Assembly: GCA_013146195.2 (NCBI GenBank)
Contig: CM028380.1
Location: 82,252,407-82,316,406, forward strand
Direction: 5' to 3'
Source of the DNA: Codonopsis lanceolata
Lineage: Eukaryota > Streptophyta > Magnoliopsida > Asterales > Campanulaceae
DNA: 64,000 bases
Position numbers and translations under genes: made by a program. Shown here in pieces: positions 18,957 through 29,678 of the stretch. The notes beneath the pieces were generated by a model. It did no database searches and was not told the origin of the DNA. It saw only the letters and a list, made by a program, of their open reading frames with translations. Every line of letters starts with the position of its first letter. The stretch's first letter is position 1.

Positions 18957-20650
18957 TTGCTAAGCCAAATAGCAAGTCTTATGCAAGGTCCAAAGCCCAG
19001 TGGTGAGGTGAACTCTTTCCCTGCAGTCCCCCAGGAAGCATCAACATCTCATGTGCCTCCAAACCCAATTCCCCAGCCAAACACTAACCCACCAAATATT
19101 CCCACTACCTCAAATCCAAATCCCCCGCCAAGTCCCTACTACCTAAATATCAGCCCTTACCCGTCCTATCCTCCATATCTTCTCCCAAACACCAATATTC
19201 CCCAAAACCCAAATGACCTCCCTTTTCCCATAATCAACCCACTCAAAAATAGCCCACACATGGACCCAAAAAGCTATAACCCACCAGGCCAAGTTACCAC
19301 ATACTTACCTTTCAATGATCCTGGTCGCCCAGCCGAAACTGTCAATAATCCATCAACCCAGAATCCCTATACTACCCAAAATCCACCAGCCCAGAATCCA
19401 TATATTACCCAAGATCCACCAGCCCAGAATCCTTATAATGCCCAATATCCATATCCAACCCAATATCCTTACCCCACCCAAAATCCTTACCAGATACCTC
19501 AGCCAGAAATTAACCCAGCCTTCCCTGATCCAGCCAGTATATACCAAAAGTCAACTCCCCCAGCCACCTAAATGGAGGCCGACATGGAAAATATGAAGAC
19601 CATGATGCTCAAACTTCTCATCAAAGGGGAATTTTATACGCGGACACTAGCATTGCAACCTTCAGCAATACTACCCTCAAAGTTCAAGATGCCCGACATA
19701 GAAAAATTCGATGGGATTGGATGCCCTATATCCCATTTGAAATCTTATTCCACTGGCATGCAGTCAAGGGGAGCTAGCTTTGAAGCTATGACTTCCAATT
19801 TTCACCTCACCCTAGTAGGGGCTGCCAAACAATGGCTAATGTTGTCTGATAGCAGCACCATGAATACTTGAGACCAGATAGTTGAAGGGTTCCTTGAAAG
19901 ATACAAAGACAACACCAGTCCTGAAAATAGAAGGGACCTCGAGTCGTGCACCCAAAGGGAAAAAGAAACCTGTGCTGAATTTGCAATCAGGTGGAAAAGA
20001 AAGTTGGCCCAGACTTTTGACATACCTAATCCGGCTGAGTCATGTAGAATGTTCATTAAAAACCTCCAGCCCATTTACTTGGAACATATGCGGTATCTCC
20101 CCTACACTAATTTTAAAGAAATAGTGGAGATAGGAGCTCGTATTGATGAAGATATACGGACTGGGCAACTAAAAACCAATACGCCTCCTAGTTCTTTCCG
20201 TTACTCTAAAGGAAAGGCAGCCGCACCATCACCAGCCGTCAATATGGTAGGGAATGCCTCAGCCCCATTTTCTACCCAAAATTATAGTTCTGTTCCATGG
20301 TATTATGGGTCAGACATGTCTATCAATACAGTGGGAGGAAATGATGGCCTGGCGAAATTTCGAGAGATCGAGCAGTGAACCTATTATGATGAAGCAAGCT
20401 CCCGATGCATGTCGGGGGGCTAATGGCACAGGGAATGCTAAAGCCTTTGGAAAATTATAAGCCACCAAACCCCCTGCCCAGGAATTGGAATCATGCCCAG
20501 TACTGTGATTACCATCGCTATAGTGGTCACCTCACCGATAAATGCTATACTCTCAAAAATGCTATTCAGGGCCTTATAGATGATAAGGTTATTGAAAAGC
20601 CTCCACCCAGACCAAATACAACCAATAACCCCTACCTCAAATCAATATGA
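18957..20650 (+). pseudogene. gag of Tat-like element B
   Basis: The first part (18957-19571) is proline/glutamine/asparagine-rich with NPY repeats (QNPYTTQNPPAQNPY). After a stop the gag core follows (19572-20378, with a stop at 19869 and a frameshift): FKMPDIEKFDG, CPISHLKSYS, then FAIRWKRKLAQ and NFKEIVEIGARIDEDI. A C-terminal zinc-finger-like motif CDYHRYSGHLTDKC lies in another frame (20405-20650). This order matches Tat-lineage gag. At least three disruptions make it a pseudogene. Confidence 0.82.
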
Positions 20651-21314
20651 TTGAGGTTGATGAAAAAATCTGTGTGCCCAAGTTTGAAATAAATAAACAT
20701 CCATTACCATATATCCTTGTTCCTTTTCCTCCATCCTTATCCATAAAAGAGCCTAGCTGTAATATGCTCTCTTGGGACACTATCCTGGGTAGCCAAAATA
20801 CCTGTAATATTGGAAAAGCCACTTGGGTTGGTGGAGATGTTAGCCACCTTACCTGATCTGGCCGAGCCTACCAGCCAAACCTGGAAAGAGGTGACCACTC
20901 TGGCAAAAAACCAAGAAACAAATACTGGGGATAAAACGGTGGAAGATACTTTATTAGCTCAGATGAAGAAAACCCAGGCCAACATTTCCATCTGGGGCTT
21001 ACTTTGTGCTTCCAAGACCCACCGTGATACACTGGCTAAATCTTTGAGTTAGGCAGTCATTCCTATTGAAACCTCCCCATATGAGCATACTCAAATGATC
21101 AGGAACATCCACTTTGGGAACGTGATAATGTTCACTGATCTAGATTTGTCAAAGGAAGGAACCAACCACATTGATGCTCTCCATATCACTGTGGGAATTT
21201 TGGAAAAACGGGTTCCCCGGGTTCTGATAGATAATGGGTCTTCATTGAATGTATGTCCCGCCAGCACGTTAGCCAAACTGGGAACAAAATTATCAGAGCT
21301 CACTCCTTCGTAGA
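20651..21314 (+). pseudogene. Protease region of element B, cut by element C
   Basis: After a poorly conserved spacer, the frame at 21095-21313 reads HIDALHITVGILEKRVPRVL and then IDNGSSLNVCP, the aspartic protease active site of Tat elements (D-N-G-S). The sequence breaks 12 codons later at the LTR of C. Only the protease N-terminal half is present, and no RT of B lies in the window. Confidence 0.78.
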
Positions 21315-21512
21315 TGTAGACACCCCAATTTCGTACCCCTGGTATGTGACTCTGACATGTGATATCAAGAACTGTTCAAACTTAACAAATGTCAAGTTAC
21401 AGGAGTTAAAAATGCGAAAGGCAAAGCAGGATGCGCAAAACAGTGAATTGCGAGGGGGTGAAAGTGTCAAAAATGAAAAAAGAATAGTGCCTTGGTGCGG
21501 CCTAATGAACGT

Positions 21513-21529
21513 CTTGGCGCCGCGCCAAG
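21513..21529. promoter_or_regulatory. GC-rich palindrome in U3 of LTR C
   Basis: CTTGGCGCCGCGCCAAG, an 8+8 inverted repeat around one base. Weaker forms occur in LTR B (15829-15841), and TGGCGCCCAA words occur in the solo LTR (38875-38915). A copy also lies upstream of the antisense gene (31625-31639). Upstream position relative to the TATA box suggests a protein-binding site; this is inference. Confidence 0.5.
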
Positions 21530-21811
21530 GAGGGGATAATGCCGCGCCAAAGGTGAACAGTAGGCTCTCTCACTTAACGCATTGTGCACTTGGTGAAGCC
21601 CGGTGTACAATCAAATGAAGCCGACTGAAGAATTCAGGAAATGCCCGATGAATCCCTCGTCCCACCTATAAATAAGAGAGTTGCGCTCCCTTCTCATTTG
21701 TTCAGAAATATCGCAGAGAAACGCTGAGAGATTTCTCCGCGTTCCGTTGAAGCCTTAGTTACGAGAGGTGTGAGATAGGTGAGTGAAGCCCACTAAGGAA
21801 ATGGCTGCAAG

Positions 21812-22622
21812 TAGGGCTGGCAAAAATCCGTTTTTCCCGACCCGTCCCGACGCCCGACCCGATCCCGTCCCGACATTTCCCGATCCCGAAAAATCCCGAT
21901 CCCGATTTTGTCGGGATTTTTCCTGTCCCAACATATTTCGGGACGGTATTCGGGATAATTATCAATCCCGTCGGGATTCCCGACCCGTCCCGACTATCAA
22001 TCCCGTCGGGATTCCCGAATCCCGACCCGTCCCGACTAATTTTTATATTTATATTTATATTTATATTTTTATAATTTTTATTTTTTATTTTTTATTTTCA
22101 TATTTATATATTTATATATATTTATATATATTTTTATTTTTTTATATTTTTTTATAAATATTGTGAGTGTTAAACAATGTTTATTTTTTGTTTGCTAAAA
22201 TTACTTAATGATATTTGTTAAATTTATTTTCACAATTAATATTGTGATTTTTTTTGTCTATCACGTTTCTGCACTTAGTGTAGCTTTTATCCTACGAGTG
22301 AGGGGTGCATTTTCTTCATAATGACAGATTCAACAATATTCACCATTAAGTAAATATGCAAGCATACTTTGTAAATATACAGTTTGAAATTTTAATCATG
22401 ATGGAGACATTTTAAAAATATTTTAGTGTCAGAATTTATTGTTCATAAATATTATAGTCGGGATTACGAGATTTTTATATCCCGAACTGTCGGGATCCCG
22501 ATTCGTTGGGTCCCGACACTTATCGGGAACGGGATCGGGAAGGAAATTGAAATCCCGAAATCTATCGGGACGGGATCGGGATGAAGGGTATCGGGATGGG
22601 TCCCGTCCCGATTCCACCCCTA
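21812..22622. mobile_element. hAT non-autonomous element (811 bp) inside LTR C
   Basis: Starts TAGGGCTGGCAAAAATCC and ends ATTCCACCCCTA, with perfect 8-bp duplications GCTGCAAG (21804-21811 and 22623-22630). The empty site is visible in LTR B (ACTGCAAGTCCG near 16642). Both ends hold many TCGGGA/TCCCGA words, which are palindromic and clustered within about 220 bp (left) and 170 bp (right) of the termini. The centre is A/T-rich with no coding. No transposase is present, so an autonomous relative would be needed for movement. Confidence 0.93.
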
Positions 22623-22914
22623 GCTGCAAGTCCGTAAATAATGTAGCTATGGATGTATTTGTTTTAATTTCCTGTCTTTTAATGTTTTATTTATTTGCTA
22701 AATAAATATAACAATAAGCATACTTCAGCCAAAAACCACTTTTGAGACCGAAAGGGAGAGTTGGGTGTTTAGCACCTTCTCAACTCGTAACTTAGCCTCC
22801 GAACCCGTTCTTTTTCTCTGGTTTATTTTTCTTTCTTTTCTGGTTTTGCTTTATTTTGCCTTAAAATAAAGATGGTGACTCTAAACTTTTTGGATCCAGT
22901 GGGGCCTCGCAACA

Positions 22915-23336
22915 CTCCTTCTTTGCACTTTTCCGTTTTCCCCTAAAAAAGGGAGAATGAGAATGGAAGGGTGATGTATTCCCATATCCTGGTATCCCCT
23001 AGAAAAGGGATAACTTGATGCGGGAAACCCAAAGCTCCCATAGTGTTCCAAAACGGACCATAAGGCTATTTTTAATAAAATCCATAGTGGGGGCGTCGCA
23101 ATATTCTTTTTTGCACTTTTCCGTTTTCCCCTAAAAAAGGGAAAATGAGAATGAAAGGGTAATGCATTCCCATATCCTGGTATCCCCTAAAAAAGGGATA
23201 ACTTGATGTGGGAAACCATAAGTTCCTATATTGGATAAAAAATCCACTAAAGGCAATCGAGGCGCATTCCAACGCGCTAACATAAACAGCACTCCTCTCG
23301 CACTTTTGATTTCGTCTTCCCCTAAACAAGGGAGGG
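22915..23336 (+). repeat. Tandem units with five octaloop hairpins, LTR C
   Basis: Inverted repeats at 22936-22957 (TTTTCCC/GGGAGAA, one T-G wobble), 22993-23012 (TATCCC/GGGATA, loop CTAGAAAA), 23124-23145, 23181-23200 and 23316-23335 (CTTCCC/GGGAGG). Unit spacing is as in LTR B. Confidence 0.8.
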
Positions 23337-23428
23337 TGGAACGAGAGCATTGGTGTCCCACATCCGCACGTACACGCACCCTTAACCAAGGGCGCGCGGG
23401 GTGCGGGCGCATCCCGGGAAGCTCACAG

Positions 23429-23447
23429 TGGCGACTCTGCTAGGGAG
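23429..23447 (+). promoter_or_regulatory. Primer-binding site of element C
   Basis: TGGCGACTCTGCTAGGGAG, one base after the LTR end. It is the better-preserved version of the site in B and fixes the plus orientation of C. Confidence 0.75.
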
Positions 23448-24620
23448 TCGTTTTATTTTAAATAAAATGGAGGGCTAGACTCATAAAATATTTTTTTTGT
23501 TTTTATTTGTTTCTGGCTAAAGTATGCTTGTTATATTAATTTATGCATTTGAATATTGCGTTCCTATACATCCGTGCCTATATTTGTGGATATGATCCTC
23601 CATCTTGCAGCAGTTTTGTTCCGATAACTGTTACATGTGTATTTAAAAATATTCTTTTCTTTCTTTTTTTCAAAAAAAAAAATCAAACAAAAAAAAACTT
23701 TCAAAAAATAAAAAAAATTCGAAAAAAAAGTCAAAAACGAAATATATGTATATCATATATGTTGCAATAAAATTCCAGGCAGCACAATAAAAGGGCCGGA
23801 GCTTTATTTTAATTATTGCTTTATTTCGGCTATGTATTAGTATTTCTTTCTGTTCTTCTTTCATTTTATTCTCTACATCTGCACATATTTGCATTCATTC
23901 TGTCATTTTATTTTGGGGACATAGGACGAAATTTGTAATTAATAGGGATAGATAGTTTCTCCACTTTTCTTTCTATTTCTTAAAGTGGTGTGCTTGCTTG
24001 CTTGCTTGCGCTCAAATTAAAAAGCCGAGAAAATCCATACATAACAGCAAGACATGTCATATTTGTTTTATTTTTTCTGTTCATATATCTGAAAATAAAT
24101 AAAGACTTTACTGCTTTCTAGATACCTCATACACGTGCACGCATATAGGTATATTCCGAACTGTTACCCTACACCATGGCCAGCCTACCCCCTGCATAAG
24201 CCAACGCTAGAATGCATATAGATTCTCAGGACACTTAATAGACCGACCGGTTTTTGCATCTCTGAATTGTGAGTCAGTCCCTGTAAAAAAAATGATAATA
24301 ACAAAAAAAAAGTCAAAAAAAAAAATGCGCAAGTTAGAAAAAATAAATAAGTGCGCATATATATATATAAAATATATATATAATAACAAGCAGGGGCTGA
24401 TTTATTATTCCCAGATGCTTGACCTAGACCATTTCGGATGGTGGATTCTGGAAAGAGAATAGGCCCTTCGCCTGGGACCAGTCCAGTCCTGGGGAGTCGA
24501 AAGGCAGGTGGAATGCGTTGGTCCTATACTCTGGAGAAAGAATCCACTGTTCCAAGAAAAGTCCTGAGACTGTCAAAATAAAGCAGGTGCTTATCCGGTC
24601 AATTGTAGGGAACAAAAAAA

Positions 24621-24708
<88 letters not shown>

Positions 24709-25001
24709 TAATAATAATAATAAAATATACTAATGAAAGGCACGCTGTACTCCAAGCCTAGAAAGCCTCCAGCCAGCCTTCTGATACCTAAAAACCCCAT
24801 TTCCTCAAAAACCTGGCCCGAATTTGGAAAGGTAGAGATAGTACTGGCCGGTTGATACGGGAAAGTAGTGCAGAAATCAGATCAGAGGGTATCAGTTTCA
24901 GATTAGACAAGGGCAGAATCGGTTCGGAGGAGTGCAGATCCGAGTGATATGGCGGCGAGGAGTGAGCAGTCGGTTATGGGTGCAGCAGTTCGGGAGCTCC
25001 A
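23448..25001 (+). other. Element C leader
   Basis: Homologous to the leader of B over most of its length. It holds poly-A/T runs and the large AAT microsatellite. No convincing gene; a 156-codon gag frame begins at 25002. Confidence 0.6.
24623..24724. repeat. (AAT)n microsatellite, about 34 units
   Basis: About 100 bases of almost pure AAT with one AAAT interruption. The matching place in leader B (18640-18662) has only a few AAT units, so the array expanded in C after the two copies separated. Confidence 0.95.
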
Positions 25002-25799
25002 GTGCGTTCCAACTCGGCAATGCGGCAATGGCTAGACCAAAATTTGGATGCACTAACTGATCGTATAATGAGTCAAGTGGCTAATCTGGTGCAAAATTTG
25101 AAATACAGTGGTGAGGAAATCTCTTCCCCTGCAGTTCCCCAAGAAGCATCAACCTTCCATGTTCCTCCAAATCCAATTTCCCAACCAAACACCAGCCCAT
25201 TAACCCAGAATCCCTATACTGTCCAAAACCCACCAACCCAGACTCCATATTCTATCCAAAATCCTTATCCAGTCCAATATTCCTACCCTATCCAAAATCC
25301 TTATCCAATCCAATATCCCTATCCAGCCCAGAATCCTTATCCAGTCCAATATCCCTACCCTATCCAAAATCCTTATCCAATCCAATATCCCTATCCAGCC
25401 CAAAACCCACCAATCCAATATCCCTATCCAGCCCAGAATCCTTACCCAGCCCAATATCCATATCCAGCCTAATATCCATATCCAACCCAAAATCTTTATC
25501 CTGCCCAAAGTCCTTACCAGATACCACAGCCAGGAAACAACCCAGCCTTCCCTAATCCTACCAGCATATACCAAAACCCAACTCCCCCGCCCACCAAAAT
25601 GGACACTGACATCGAAAATTTGAAAGCCATGATACTCAAAATTTTAAACCAAGAAGTTTTTAATGAAAATTTGGGGGACAGCGTCCTGTGTATGATAGAC
25701 AGAGGCACTGATTATGAAAAGCTCCCTGCTGAGTTTGAATCTATGTCTAAAAAGCCTCTGCGAATGTGGTACACCACGACCGGTCCACTCGGCCCATGA
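25002..25799 (+). pseudogene. gag remnant of element C
   Basis: Starts MRSNSAMRQWLDQNLDALTD, a coiled-coil-like start that B has lost, then the PYP/QNP repeat region. A stop follows at about 25470. A second stretch (25599-25799: IENLKAMILKILNQEVF) corresponds to the start of the gag core in B, then diverges; the core and zinc finger are deleted. C therefore lacks gag function and jumps to sequence upstream of RT. Confidence 0.75.
25200..25520 (+). repeat. Coding minisatellite, QNPYP/QYPYP repeats in gag
   Basis: The DNA repeats a 15-base unit (roughly CARAATCCTTATCCA / CARTATCCCTATCCA) about 20 times, encoding alternating QNPYP and QYPYP. Element B has a shorter, more diverged form (19353-19500). 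The repeat is low-complexity and probably disordered in the protein. Confidence 0.85.
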
Positions 25800-27100
25800 G
25801 CACCTAGTAGACCGTTTTGGATATACTATCCCCACTCCTTCCCCTAGCTTTACGGATTGGTCATCTACCAATTCGCTACCTAAAGTTGAGGATCTCAAAC
25901 TCCAGGTCCTCAACAATGTAATAACCCCTGTACAGTATGCTTTTAATAATAATATAAATGTCTTACCTTATTCCTTAGTTGCACCTACTTTAAAAGACAC
26001 ATTAAATAATAATAATTATGATAATGAGTCATTTAATAAAATGGACCCAAAAGATAAAAATTGTCTACATGAGCTTACAAAGTCAGTTGAGTACCAGGAA
26101 CAGGGCCATTCATCAGCAGCTACTGAAGACTTGTCTACTATCAATTTGGGACTGAACAATGAAGTCAAAGAAATCAGAATCGGCAGCTACCTCCAAGGTC
26201 CAGAAAGAAAGGCACTCATTGATCCCCTCAAAGAGTTCATAGACATATTTGCCTGGTCCTACGAAGATATGCTCGGCCTGGATCCATCTATAGTCGAGCA
26301 CCGGATTCCCACATATCCGGATGCTCGCCCAGTCAAACAGAAGCTCCAACGCATTAAGCCAGAATGGTCACTACAAATCAAAGAAGAAATCATGAAATAG
26401 CTGCGCGTCAACTTCATTCGGGTAGTTGAATACCCGACACAGGTATCCAATATAGTGATCGTTCCCAAGCCCAGCGGGAAAGTCGAGAATCTGTGTAGAC
26501 TTAGCGACCTCAACAAAGCGTCGTCCAAAGATGACTTCCCCTTGACATTAATATTGTGGTAGATGCCGTCGCGGCTCACAAAGTCCGATCTTTCGGACAT
26601 CTTTGACATCTTTGAGCTATAATCAAATGAAAATGGCGTGAAGACCGAGGAGAAGACTTCATTCACTACTCCCTGGGGGACTTATTGTTACACTGTCATG
26701 CCATTTGGACTGAAGAATGCCGGAGCCACTTACCAGAGGGCCGCCACCACCCTCTTCCATGACATGATTCATAAAGAAATGGAGGTCTATGTTGATGATA
26801 TGATCGTGCATTCCATCGACGCTAACGGTGCCCATATCAGAGATCTTCGGAAGTTCTTCGAAAGATTAAGAAAGTATCAGATGAAGCTTAACCCCACCAA
26901 ATGTACATTTGGGGTTACCAAAGGCAAAGTCCTGGGATTCTTAGTAACTGAGCAAGGTATTGAGATCGAGCCAGCAAAGATCAAAGCCATCCTAGAAATG
27001 CCACAGCCGAAAACTCCAACCGAAGTCAAAGGCTTCCTAGGCCGGGTTGCGATACATCGGTTTCATCAGACAACTGACCACCACATGTGAGCCCCTCTTT
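25800..27100 (+). pseudogene. Reverse transcriptase of element C
   Basis: Upstream acidic region 25850-26170, then the RT N-terminal part EFIDIFAWSYEDMLGLD, VEHRIPTYPDARPVKQKLQR (to 26400, stop). It continues as VSNIVIVPKPSGKV and LSDLNKASSKDDFPL with two stops, and from 26638 MPFGLKNAGATYQR, the catalytic VYVDDMIVHS and KVLGFLVTEQGIEIEPAK. The motif order is that of Ty3/gypsy Tat RT. The catalytic YVDD is intact but at least three nonsense or frameshift changes inactivate the chain. Confidence 0.85.
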
Positions 27101-27310
27101 AAACTCCTAAAAAAGAATATCGACCAAGTCTGGGACGCAAAGTGCCAGCTAGCCTTCGAGAAAATAAAAGCCTACCTTACCAATCCCCATGTTCTAGCTC
27201 CACCCCATACACATAAACCTCTCCTTATATACTTAACCATCATAGACACGTCAGTAGGGGCTATGCTCGCCCAAGAGAAAGAAGATTCCTACATTGAAAA
27301 TGCCATATAA
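27047..27310 (+). pseudogene. Gypsy RNase H (first RNase H), truncated, element C
   Basis: After a one-base shift the frame reads EPLFKLLKKNIDQVWDAKCQ and LLIYLTIIDTSVGAMLAQE, the start of the Ty3-type RNase H. It ends at IENAI and the next sequence is ENVIADHLTDLPL, normally found about 100 residues later, so most of this domain is deleted. Confidence 0.72.
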
Positions 27311-27317
27311 GAGCGAC

Positions 27318-27837
27318 TGAGCCTATCAAAGAGAACGTCATTGCAGACCACTTAACCGATCTACCTTTAAAGGCCGAAGATGCGACTGAGCCTGGTTTCC
27401 CAGATGGAGGTGTCCTGGAAATCACTGACCATGACACCTGTTGGCAGATGTTCTTTGACGGAGCCACGAACAAAAGAGGCTTTGGCATAGGAATCTTGTT
27501 AATCGATCCGGCTGACTTTTATACTCCGCTGGCTATAAGGTTGGAATTCGAATGTTCAAATAATACGGCGGAATATGAAGCCTGTATTGCTGACCTAGAA
27601 GAAGCTCTCCAAAGGGGAGCTAGAGATCTCGAAGTCTATGGAGACTCTGCCCTAATTATAAGTCAAGTCGAAAGAAGATGGAAGACCCAGGATCCTCGGC
27701 TGCAGCTCTATCATGCCAAGTTAACAACAGTTGCCGCCCGATTTGGTTCTATCTCGTTCCATTATCTACCACGAGACAGAAATCAATTTGCCGATGCCTT
27801 AGCCACTCTTGCATCACTAGTCCAGATTCCCACATAA
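27318..27837 (+). pseudogene. Archaeal-type second RNase H of element C
   Basis: The frame 27448-27837 has MFFDGATNKRGFGIGILLI (first Asp), NNTAEYEACIADLEEAL (Glu), VYGDSALIISQVE (Asp) and DRNQFADALATLASL (last acidic residue). A second RNase H of this type after a gypsy RNase H is a hallmark of the Tat lineage. This domain is open and keeps all four catalytic acids, although the first RNase H before it is mostly deleted. It would degrade RNA in hybrids during reverse transcription. Confidence 0.82.
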
Positions 27838-29171
27838 ACTAATGTTCAGCCACTTATAGTTGGGAAGAAGGTCACTCCGGCATATTGTTTCAAAATCAAT
27901 GCAGCCCCTGAAGCAGATCACGAGCCCTGGTATGCTGATATCTTAAATCTGCTCTAGAAGGGTCTTTATCCTCCTGGATTAGACAAGAGAGGAAGAGTCT
28001 CCCTGCAAGGTGGGCCTCCCAATTCGTACTCAGCGGTGGCAGCCTGTATAAGAGGCATTATCAAGGCCTCAACTTACTATGTGTCAATCAGGTCAAAGCT
28101 GAGCAAATTATGGATCAACTACGCGGTGGTACCTGCGGGCCCCACCTGAATGGCCATATGCTATCCAAGAAAATCATCTGATAGGGGTACTATTGGAGTA
28201 CGCTCGAAACTGATTATATCCGGTGGGTGCGACATTGTGACAAATGTCAACACTTTGCCAATCTACAGCATGTGCACCCACACGTTTTATACAACTCCAC
28301 AGCCCCCTGGCCTTTCTCAACGTGGGGAATCGACGTCATAGGACAAATTAACCCGAAGGTATCCAATGGCCATGAATACGTCCTGGTAGTCATCGATTAC
28401 TTTACAAAGTGGGTGGAAGCCTCTTCCTACAAGATTCTGAATTCCCGAAAGGTATTCGAGTTCATCCGAGCCAATATCATATACCGCTATGGGATACCTT
28501 TCCAGATAATCTCCGACAACGGCTCACATTTCGAAGGGGGACGTGAATCGTCTACTGGACGAATTCAAGATCCAAAGACACAAATCCTCCCCCTACCAGC
28601 CACAAACCAATGGTGCAGTTGAAGCAGCCAACAAAACTCTCGAGAACATCATCAGGAAAATGGCTGACACAGGAAGAGATTGGCCAGAAAAATTGCCACT
28701 AGCCCTCTGGGGCTATCGTACTTCGGTTCGCACACCCACTGGGGCTACCCCTTACTCTCTGGCATATGGCATGGAGGCAGTACTACCAATAGAAGTGGAA
28801 GTTCCATCATTAAGAGTGATAATGGAAGCTGATATAGCAGAAGTTGACTGGGTCAAAGGGCGATATGAAGAACTGGCCCTAATTGATGAAGGACGCTTGT
28901 TAGCCTTGGAGCATACCCGGGCATATCAAAGGCGCATTGCCCGAGCTTTCAATAAAAAGTCAAAGGCCGCGATATCCAAGTTGGAGACCTCGTGCTTCGA
29001 GAAAAACCCCCTAGTTACATTGATACTAGGGGAAAATGGAAGTCTCCCTGGATAGGATCATACATCGTTAAGGAGATCCGATCAGGAGGTGCCGTGCTTC
29101 TCACGAACCAGGATGGGGAAGATCTTGTCCAGCCCTTCAACCTCGACAAACTCAAAAGGTACTATGCCTGA
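27838..29171 (+). pseudogene. Integrase of element C, end of pol
   Basis: A degraded spacer (27838-28200), then the zinc region remnant (CDKCQHFANLQ) and the core: FSTWGIDVIGQINP (Asp), FQIISDNGSHFEGG (Asp) and, after a frameshift near 28555, SSPYQPQTNGAVEAANKTL (Glu). The C-terminal part runs to about 28990 in one frame and finishes in another at NLDKLKRYYA, stop 29169-29171. No chromodomain is seen, as expected for Tat. The catalytic triad is present but split by the frameshift. Confidence 0.83.
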
Positions 29172-29208
29172 GCCATTCTATCCAGCAAATGCTTCCCTCT
29201 CCAGCCCG

Positions 29209-29238
29209 CTAGGCTGAAAACCCGAAAGGGCGGCCTAG
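29209..29238 (+). ncRNA. Post-pol hairpin with GAAA loop, copy 1
   Basis: CTAGGC pairs with GCCTAG, and inside CCC-GAAA-GGG forms a second stem closed by a GNRA-type tetraloop. It lies 38 bases after the pol stop, followed by AAAAGTTAGGG. A second copy 94 bases on keeps the pairing (see findings). Confidence 0.6.
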
Positions 29239-29302
29239 GCAAAAGTTAGGGCATATATAAAAAAAATATAAAATGAAAATAAAAAGGAGAAATAAGGGCT
29301 CG

Positions 29303-29332
29303 CTAGGTTGAAATCCCGAAAGGGCAGCCTAG
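29303..29332 (+). ncRNA. Post-pol hairpin with GAAA loop, copy 2
   Basis: CTAGGT with GCCTAG (one T-G wobble where copy 1 has C-G) and the same CCC-GAAA-GGG inner stem. Flanks are also repeated (CGCTAGG before, AAAAGTTAG after), so about 45 bases are duplicated. Confidence 0.6.
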
Positions 29333-29678
29333 GTAAAAGTTAGAGAACAAAAAAAGAAAAAAAAAGAAGAAAAAAGAGAAAAATTAATAAGGAGGTAAAA
29401 AGGAGAGGGAATACATTATTTGAAGTCCTCAACATACCACCTCAAGTCTCCAGTGCATCAGAGGCTCAACTGACAGAAGAGAAAAACCACGACAAAAAGC
29501 TCATATTAAAACACTAAAATATAGTTTTACAGGTCCTAAGGTGCAACTTAGGAATATTTACTAAGACATCTATATTATACATTGATTGCATTGTACATAT
29601 ATATATATACTGCATGTACCCCCTTTGTTGTCCCAGAAACAATTCATTTTCTTGCAGCCTTAGCCCCCGAGCGGTCTA
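29333..29678. other. Spacer between pol and the antisense genes
   Basis: A-rich sequence (29335-29400), then AT-rich sequence with no gene. The two converging transcription units (pol on plus, antisense gene on minus) meet here, so 3' ends of both would lie in it. Confidence 0.45.

Larger units (their letters stand above)
21315..23427 (+). mobile_element. 5' LTR of Tat-like element C (2,113 bp including an 811-bp hAT)
   Basis: Begins TGTAGACACCCCAATTTCG and ends GCTCACA before the primer-binding site. Left target site GTAGA (21310-21314) lies inside the protease of B. Without the hAT and its duplication the LTR is about 1,294 bp. It lacks the AAGCCGTT tandem block present in B and in the solo LTR, so it carries an internal deletion. 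TATA box at 21667. The GC palindrome CTTGGCGC-C-GCGCCAAG is perfect here (21513-21529). Confidence 0.9.

Noticed and set aside
19353..19547. Minus-strand frame rich in GWILG/RILG across gag of B, and a similar one at 25200-25574
   Set aside because: Antisense shadow of the QNPYP repeat in gag; the apparent order comes from the DNA repeat.
24591..24800. Open frames of poly-Asn, poly-Ile or poly-Leu
   Set aside because: They are translations of the AAT microsatellite and carry no gene signal.
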